DNA of 64,000 nucleotides from Mimachlamys varia (lineage: Eukaryota > Mollusca > Bivalvia > Pectinida > Pectinidae). The position numbers and the translations under genes are program-made. The stretch covers positions 35,029,001-35,093,000 of the forward strand of contig OX392538.1 in the NCBI GenBank assembly GCA_947623455.1, read 5' to 3'. The notes beneath the pieces were generated by a model. It was given only the letters and a program-made list of their open reading frames with translations, did no database searches and was not told the DNA's origin. Shown piece by piece: positions 11,400 through 20,600 of this stretch (positions are counted from its first letter, which is position 1; each line of letters opens with the position of its first letter).

Positions 11400-11770
11400 C
11401 TGCTTTTGAAATGAATGAAATCAGTGAAAAGTTACAAAATGTTTTGTCATTACATTCCGACCAGCTTTGTTTCATAATGTCATAACAAACAAAATTCATT
11501 TGTGAAAAAAACGATATTTGACCTTGACCTTTGACCTGGTGACCATGCATTTTGCTCAAATGACTCATTGTCTATGTTTTTAACTTTGTTTCGTAGTGTT
11601 ACAACAAAGAGTCTAACAGCGAAAAGGTACAACATTTGACCTTGACCTGGCAATTAGACCTTTGACCCAGTAACCTTAACATTTGGTCAGTTGACTTCTT
11701 GTTTAATTTAGACTAACTTTGATTCATAATGTCATAACAAAATGTTCATAGCTGAAAAAAACATTTAAAA
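11400..11770 (+). repeat. Repeat family B, internal fragment with a perfect DR1
   Basis: Contains one and a half of the family B internal units, with TTTGACCTTGACC, CATAATGTCATAACAAA and a perfect TGACCTTTGACCT at 11525-11537. It lies directly before the next full copy. Confidence 0.6.
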
Positions 11771-11779
11771 TAGGGTGCA

Positions 11780-13215
11780 TATGTATTATTTCTAATTGTA
11801 AAACACTTCACTCCTTTATATTGGAACATGTTTAAAGCATTTAAGCCGTGGTTTCGTGCTTGTTATATTAATAGAAATCAGTGTTGAGATGTAAGTTCTA
11901 TAAAATCACCCTGACTGGAATGTTTGTCATAAATGTATGTATATTGATCAGTACATTTTCTGTTAATACTGTTGTAATCAATGCAACTGGAAAATCTTTT
12001 AACAATTCGTAAATCTAACAATACTTTTACAATCTTAGCCCTGATTAGATTCCATTGTAAGCACTTGGCATTTATCATTAGCTAAGAGGTGGATCACCGG
12101 GTAGGAGAGGTCGCGGGTTCCAGCCAAGAGACGGCACCATCTTCATCACTTTTCCTCGTTGTATTAAAATAATAATGGCTAACTAGAACACTGACAGGTC
12201 TGCAAAGGCCCCGCCATGTGGCTATTGATCTCTTCTAACGGTCAAACCCAACAAGACTGATCTTTGGTCAATTTACCCCTTGACAAATTATGATGAACTT
12301 TTGTTTCATAATGTCTAAAAGAAATGTCGGTCAGTGAAAAGTTACAAAATGTGACGTTGATGTTTTGTCATTTAATACCTTGTTTTATTCCGACAATCTT
12401 TGTTTGGTTATTACATAACAAACAATTTTTTTTCTGAGAAAACTAGTGTTTGGTTTGACCTTTGACCTAGTGACCTTGAATTTTGTTCAGTTGACTCATT
12501 GTTTCATGATGTTCAACATTGCTTCGTAGTATCAAAATAAAAAAAATGTTAACCAGTGAAAAGGTACACATTTGACCTTGTCCTGGCGATTTGACCTTTG
12601 GCTCAGTGTCCTTGACATTCGATAAATTTACTGCTTGTTTAATTCCGACCAACTTTGCTTCATAATGTTAGAACAAAATGTTCATAGCCGAAAAAAAATA
12701 AAAATAAAATATTTGACCTTGACGTTTGAATTGGTCACCTTGTATTTGGTAGTTAATTGACTCCTGGTTTAATTCTGACCAAGATTGCATCATAATGTCA
12801 CAACAAGATGTTCATCAGTGAAAAAGTACAAAATTTGACCTTGACCTGGTGATTTGACCTTTGACCTTTGTCAGTTGACTCCTGGTTTAATTATGACGAA
12901 GTTTGTTTCATAGTGTCATGGCAATATGTCCATCAGTGAAAATAACAAAAGTGCTGACGGACAGACAGTCAGATGGACGGACACGGTGATTACTATAGGG
13001 CAACCGACCTTTCGTGCGGGGCGGGGCCTTTATTATAGCTGATGGTGTTTGGTAATAGTGATAATAGAATTAATGAACCGACAATTCTGAATATTATCAT
13101 GCAATGATAATTCTACCACATGAGATTCGGTGTTTAGGTGCTTCCTTATTTGAAAAACTTCGTATAAAAGTCACCTTGTCATTTTACCGTAAAGCAATAA
13201 TCTCATTTAATTGTA
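11780..13215 (+). repeat. Dispersed repeat family B, copy 2
   Basis: This is the second long copy, aligned with 6330-7760 almost end to end. It shares the tRNA-like fragment near 12092-12145, the CCCCGCCATGTGGCTATTGA region, the internal TTTGACCTTGACC units, the end GGGGCGGGGCC near 13017, and the following AATGAACCGACAATTCTG. Perfect DR1 motifs lie at 12456-12468 and 12855-12867. An eye estimate of identity to copy 1 is around 85 percent, not computed. Confidence 0.7.
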
Positions 13216-13254
13216 ATGTTTGTTATTTGTTTGACTGAGTTAACAACTTCATTA

Positions 13255-13440
13255 AAGATGAGGTAACACAGATGTTTCGTCCCCCTAGGACTCTTCAAAA
13301 GTTGGGAATCCAAAGGTTAATAATGGGGCTTATAGGGTACACATCGGGTAAATATAGCAACCATAGGGTTGATATAGGGTGTGTATAGGATCAATGTAGG
13401 GTTCGTATAGGGCACATAATATTAAATATTATAAAAATAA
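13255..13440 (+). repeat. Repeat family E fragment followed by short degenerate repeats
   Basis: GTTTCGTCCCCCTAGGACTC near 13274 matches the family E blocks at 17785 and 20775. It is followed by several diverged copies of ATAGGGTTGATATAGG between 13330 and 13420. Confidence 0.45.
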
Positions 13441-13494
13441 ATGAACAAACAACATTTGATATAACGACGTACCTCGTTAACGTAAGCTACTCTT

Positions 13495-13650
13495 AAGAGC
13501 TTTTATTTAGGATTCTCAGCCCCTAGCATCACTGAATAGTCTTAGGAGGACAAAACTGCTGTATGGCCAGTTTGATCCTTTTTTCCGGCATACTCTATAA
13601 CTAAATTTAAAAGGTGCAGCACATGTGTGTGTTACGTCATCTTCTTACAT
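13495..13650 (-). repeat. Dispersed repeat family E, reversed copy
   Basis: Reverse complement of 20684-20830: TAAAAGGTGCAGCACATGTG, then TTACGTCATCTT, preceded by CTTAGGAGGACAAAACTGCT. Copies on the other strand are at 17736-17995 and 20684-20962. Confidence 0.6.
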
Positions 13651-14600
13651 ATCTTTACAATTCGATAAGTAATACAAAACCTAAACAATTAGGAGGGAAT
13701 ACGCAGGAGCTGCCTTATCAGGCGCTAACTACTAGTCATATGGCCCCTGGCTTTTATCTCCCTATGTGTGTGTATTCATGCGTGTGTGCTGCAGATGTAT
13801 TGTGTTGTATTAGTAGTGCGATCGTGCTTCCAACGGCATATTTTATAGTGCCACCTCACTTGAATGCTACAGGAGATATCGCAACATCCGCCCAGACTAT
13901 TTTATACTATACCTGTGGTGTAAGAGATCTCTTTCTCTGAATATTTCATACGTATGGCGACTTCAGGGATCGAACCCCGGTCGACTGCGTTGAGTGGAAG
14001 ACCACAGTGTTATCACATACTTTCTTATTAATTTGGATAATGTTCATTTTACAATATATAGTCAAATGTATTACAATGACCGTGAGAAAATCAAGAACAG
14101 TAATTGAACAGGAAAACAAAGTTTTAATCATTTTCTTTAAACTGTCTTTAATCTGGCGAAGTGAAGTGTTCTAAATATATGATAACAAAACAAATCATTC
14201 GTTTAGAATTCTGCAGGCAATTATTTATTCTTTTTAAAGTGTCGATCATTGTATCAAAAAGATATTTCTAAACTGATATTATGAAAAGCTTACTTAAAAT
14301 TAACTCCAAAAATCGTAGGTACTGCTTCCTAATATAAGCACAAATATGCGAGAACGAATTAAAGTACACACCATACACCGGGCAAGCAATGCTGTTCCCG
14401 AATCTATGATACTTGCATGAGGGACTCCCTCAATTTCCTTGATCGCATTTGATGTCAGATATGGTTATGTGGATTTATATACATAAATTAACGCATATGT
14501 GATTGATTCATTATTTTAATTTTCCAAATCCATATATACAAATACTAGATTTGTAAAATATCCATTGCCCATTGTCGTTGTCCACTGCCCTTTACTTGCA
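13651..14600. other. Gene-free stretch with a tRNA-like SINE fragment
   Basis: Near 13972-14010 the plus strand reads GGGATCGAACCCCGG, the reverse complement of a pol III B box, followed by an anticodon-arm-like segment. The acceptor stem does not pair, so this is a SINE fragment rather than a tRNA. The rest is AT-rich with no feature I can support. Confidence 0.4.
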
Positions 14601-14604
14601 TCTC

Positions 14605-17600
14605 CTATCCATCTAGTTGGGTGCTTCTAGGTCTAGTTGGCTTCGAATTTGCCGCAGCTGAAAGATGAAATAGATATAGCAATTAACATCATTCAACGGC
14701 AACATTATAGACAAACATTATTATCAAATGTTCAAATTAACCGTTTGAAACCAAAACAAAAAAAGACCCACTTTGCTTGATGATCGTTTTGTTCTTAAGA
14801 TGGTGATTATCTTAATTAAATAATATACACATCTAATTTTCTTTGTTAATTGTACTGCAACAAATATATGTGTTGTTATAATGGTAATGCAAATCACATT
14901 GATTTTAGCGTTATTCTTGTATAATGAAATGTTAAATAATTTAAAAAATTCCTAAATGAAAACAATAGTAAGAATATTTGTAAATTTGATAATTATTTTC
15001 GAAACAAACATTTTATATTTTTGTAATTAAACTTTTAACGAAAACTAAAAAAATATTATTTTAATTGAAACTTTACATAACTATTACAATAACGGCAATA
15101 GTAATTAAATCTAAAAAGAAATTCTAATTAGTATTCATTATTATAAAAATGATTTCGAAACAACTAGTCATCATTACTGATTGATAGTGTTTTTTTCCTC
15201 GCATTAGTGTTTCGCACACAAACAAAATGTGCTTTTATGTTTTTGGCTCTTGTGAAGTGAACTTCATCTTCTGTTTAAGTTTTTTCTATAGCAAGTGTTT
15301 CTTCTTAAAATGGTAAAAAAACAAAGTGACATACGTGTGATAAGTATGCAGTCAAACAAAACAAAAATGCCACCAATCTGAGCGCATGCGCGTGGTGTGA
15401 CACCAGTGATCCGGTAACCCTGAAGGGAATCCACAAGGTCCGCGTGGTCACGGAATCGGCTCGGTTTAGGGGTTGGTATGGCCACTGGGCTACTCTGTGT
15501 GGTCTCCTTAATGTCCGCTCCTGCAAAGATGAAACTGAATATTCAAACATCAAAAACAAAACTTGGTTGGTTGATTGTTTTTACGCCCTATCAACAGTAT
15601 GAGTCATTTAAGGACGGCGGTGTATCAGTTGAGGGTGTTTGTTGAAAACGTGTGTATTTGGGAGGCTGCGCTATGTTCGTGAAAGCCTTCTTTAAGATAG
15701 TCCAGATCTTTTGTCGATTTATATGGCGCCCATACAAAAGTGTACTGCCAAAGAACCCAAGCAGAACACCCCACCCGGTCATATTATATTGACAACGGGC
15801 GAACCAATTGTAAAACAGAACACGTTTTTGTTTTTGATTATATGGTTTATGTCTTGGACCTCTCCTTTAGTCAAATATTTGCCTGTGTCGACAAAAAACA
15901 AATATTCGGTTTTTTTCGGCAAAAAATCAAAATATTTGTTCATTATTAATCCAATCATTAATCTATGTTAGCCCAACGTAAATTTAGCAATATATAAATT
16001 ACTTTCTACATGTGTACATATATCTGCTGTCATTACGAATTCACAATACTTAGGGAGAACGAAAAAGCGGAAGTTAAATTGCGGTATACAATGTTAGAAT
16101 TTAAACGCCCAGGAATTAAATCTGCTTATAAAATGAACTTCAACACGTTGAAAGTAGCTGTCCGTCCAGTGTAAAATGTTATCTATCTTTCCTATTTGCC
16201 TAAAAAATTGAGCTATCTCGCAAATCGAAGGAAGAAAGACTTTGCCTTTGAGCTTATCCTTCCTTATGGTTTGCAAAGGCAAACACTTTCTGTTGAAATA
16301 AAATGTACATTTTCAACAACAACTTTTTCCCGTTACAATTTCTTTGTGATTTCAACATGCAAATATAAAGAAAATAAGACGAGCAGGAACTAAAAGCATG
16401 GAAAATACGTATTTCTGTTCTTTCGTATCAGTAATTATATGATAATGAATGGTGTGAAAGAGATATATCACCTGCCGTAGGCTTCCGTTTTGCATAATTT
16501 GTTTTAAACATTTTGTTTTGGCTTTTAAAAATTCTATTCCATCAAACTGATGATAGAAATAATATAAACCGATACATATTAAAACAAAAACTTAATTATT
16601 GTTTTTAATAAAAATACTGCATTGGTCGCAGTTTTGTTTCCCGAATTATAAAGCCTAACAGCGAATGCTATTTACGGTAAGGCACATATATAATTAAGGA
16701 TTGTACCTATTTTGACAGCGTATAAGGTAGTATGCCCGCAGTTGGCAACCAACATATTCTATGGTGCGCGTTACCGCTCCATTGTGAATATGTTGGTTGC
16801 CAACTGCGGGCATACTACCGTATACGCAGTCAAAATGAGGTAAAATTCTTATATTTACATCATTATTAATTTTCAAGTGTTATACGAAAAAAACAACTTT
16901 CGAAGCGGGTTGCTACGATGGTATCTACGATGGCCGTGGTTGCTAAGATAATATAGTCCCAATGAATCTTCATCGATATATTGATAAGTTTAGAAAATAC
17001 ACAGTGAACAACACTATTTTTGTTAATACATCATTTGTTAATTTGATATCAAATATTTTACAAGCACTTCGATTGCATTTCTTTATTAATAATGGCTGTT
17101 ATGTACACGCATTGACACAGTGATCTGGTTGTGACGCGGTCGGGTCCGACGTCGGACGTCACAACTGCAAGGCGCCGCCATCTTTGCGTTACCGTCAAAG
17201 AATTTCGCATGCGCATCATTAGAATCAAAAGTTGGCCAGACCATTTATTGCATAATCAGACGAAATGGATTTCCATATATCTTCAATGTTTCAAAATCTT
17301 GAAGGAACCAAACAATGACTGTCAGCGAATAGTTATTGTTCCGAAGCGTGAACGACGCCATATTTGAACAAATATCAATCCGCCGAACCATTTTCACTGC
17401 GTATACGCTATTATATTCGCAGTCAGAGTTTAATAAGCTCAAGAAGGGAGAGGTGTAAATATTATCAAATATTGCATACTATTATAAGCGTTATGGTATG
17501 AATGAATGCTGGATTGGTTTGGTTTGATTGTTTTTACATCCCATTAACAGCCAATGTCATTTAAGGACGGCCACCCGCTACATGCAATGAGGATGCTCAT

Positions 17601-20600
17601 GTATTTTGGAGTCTGTAGTAAGTTCGCCTTCTTGCAATAGTCCGGGTCTTTTGCTGATTTAGAGTGCTACCACCCTGAAGTATACTGCCGAATGCCTCCC
17701 CAGCAGAACACAACAACCGATCCCATAATGGCAAATATAGATACAGTATACCGAAAAAAATTAAATAAACTGCATCATACAGCTGTTTCGTCCTCCTAGG
17801 ACTCCTCAGTAAAGCTAGGGGCTAAAAGGTGGGAATCCAAAATGTCTTAACTATTGTAGAAGCAGGAGGGTTAGGTGCGTAAAAAGTTTAAGTATATGAA
17901 TTAAGAAGTAAAATTAAACTAGTTCTGTATAATTTCAAATCATGTACGATGAACTACGAAGATGTGTATAATATTTACCGTAAACTGTAGTGCTGAACGT
18001 TAAGTAAAGAACCAAAACTTTTTAGCCGGTTGTTTTTATGGGTCCAAATTTTCGTAATTTCTATAAAAAATGAGGTAATTAGATTTATATTTAAATTTTC
18101 GAGATCACAAAATATTAAGATTTCCCGTTAAATTTGCTTTATGTTTCACGAGTATGGCAGATTTAGAAAAAAAGAAATCGTACCACGAGTGAAAATATTT
18201 ATTTTTCAAATCTGCAATACGATTTGAGATTACATTTTCGATATTGATTGATATTTAACTTCCACAGTTCTATGAAAGTTAAAAAATGTCCTTTCGCTAT
18301 ATGATTTGATCTGTGAACAATGATAAAATAGTGATCGATAAGATCGGACCATAAACCTAACTTATATAATCACTAGTGATGATGTGATATTTCTTATATA
18401 ATCACTAGTGATGATGTGATATTTCTTACATAATCACTAGTGATGATGTGATATTTCTTATATAATCACTAGTGATGTTGTGATATTTCTTATATAATCA
18501 CTAGTGATGATGTGATATTTCTTATATAATCACTAGTGATGTTGTGATATTTCTTATATAATCACTAGTGATGATGTGATATTTCTTATATAATCACTAG
18601 TGATGATTTGATATTTCTTATATAATCACTAGTGATGATGTGATATTTCTTATATAACCACTAGTGATGATGTGATATTTCTTACATAACCACTAGTGAT
18701 GATGTGATATTTCTTACATAATCACTAGTGATGATGTGATATTTCTTATATAACCACTAGTGATGATGTGATATTTCTAACATAATCACTATTGATGATG
18801 TGATATTTCTTATATAACCACTAGTGATGATGTGATATTTCTTATATAATCACTAGTGATGATGTGATATTTCTTACATAATCACTAGCGATGATGTGAT
18901 ATTTCTTATATAATCACTAGTGATGATTTGATATTTCTTATATAATCACTAGTGATGATAGAAGTTTTATTATGTTGATATATTCTTATATTTCATTGGT
19001 AAAATGTAATAAATAATATCTTATTTCCACAGGTAATACCATGATGTCAACCTACGAGCAAGTATTCTGTGCGGCACATTTATAAACAAGTCATAGAAAT
19101 ATTTTTTGAACGATCATGCTTGCCGAAATACGAAACAACATGAGATAGTATTCAATAAGAACATGTTTGCTGGTGCAGATGCTTGACATGACGGTAGTAG
19201 GCCAAATTATTATTTATATCGCAAATTTGTCGCGATCACATATAGATTCCGAGAATTAGCGAGTCTCATCCCTGGGAAAATCATCCTCGATATCCAAGGG
19301 ATACGCTCGCCTACGCTCTCTACTCCCCTTGCAAAGTGAAGGCTACGTGTGCGCCACCTTGATGTAGGAGACTGGTTCGACCAAAAAAGGATCGTGGTCA
19401 CATACGGTAAAAAATGAAAAGCTGCGGATCCTTTGAAATCTTAAAAGGACAGGCATGCAGCCTAGTGATTGGTCAGGTTTTGTTACCTGAGCGGGTTCCT
19501 TCAGTTTTGAGAGGGCATAGGCCTATAACAGGGGTGAAGAGAGCATAGGTGACCGTTACACTGGATAACACGGATGTGCGAAAATAACCGTCGAAAAGTA
19601 ATTATAAACATATTTGCGTGGTTAGGTGAAGAATATCAATCTAGGTCTGATACTTAATATGTTGTTATTTAATTCGTCACGTTAGTGATTAATTTCAAAG
19701 GTGGAAAAAACCAGCATACAGCTGTGAATTGTCGTTCGTGATTTACACGTGATTATCACATGTGGAGCTCGTGATCAGGTTACATAGCAGAAAGTTGAAA
19801 CAGTCAACAAGTGGTCATTGGTAAATTACGGCTCTATAACCATCATAATCCTCTCCATGATTTCAATAACACACGCTCGCCCCGGCTGCCATTTAACGAA
19901 ATATGGCAGTGTCACATTATCAAGTTTATCAAATAATTGTTCACTCTCCTCATTTCCATATTTTCACCACAAACCGATAAGCATTTATCTTAATTATGAC
20001 AGATATTCAGGAATGATTTATTTTCTATTCAAGTTAACACTGACTTCTTCTCAGTAATCAAAACTGCCATGCGTACTGATATGTTGGCTAGTCGCATGCT
20101 TAGATAAAGACTACCAACTTTTAAAAAACGAATGCAACTGACTCACTTTCAAGGTTACGGACGTTAAACCTGTTTAAATATTTCAACCAACTTCTGCTGA
20201 AGAACCAATATACCAGGGTACTGATATTGGGCATTATATTAGACAATTATTTTGTTAAAGCTACATTTTAATCAAATTGGTCTAATAATTTGTATTATAA
20301 CCACATTTTAAATAATTTTATAGTAACAAGTTGCTGTTCTGTTCAGGCAGCAATCGAAAGTTAATGGAAGTCCGACATAATTATAATTCAATGCAAATAC
20401 ATTTGTAGAACACACGTAGGCATACACACATCCATATGTACATGTAGGAAATATTAGCCAAGTGGCATAGGACTAGTAATTACCGCCTGCAGATAAGGAA
20501 GCTACATCGAAATCATCAGAGCTGTATTGATTAATGTATAAATATGTAATTATGGTACATTTTGTAATTGTAAAGATTATATACATTTATCTGTGAAGTG

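Noticed and set aside
18358..18958. CRISPR array
   Set aside because: Repeats are directly adjacent with no unique spacers, and the genome is eukaryotic; it is a minisatellite.
19818..20057. Secreted 79-residue protein
   Set aside because: The apparent signal peptide depends on a TTG start; the first in-frame ATG removes it.
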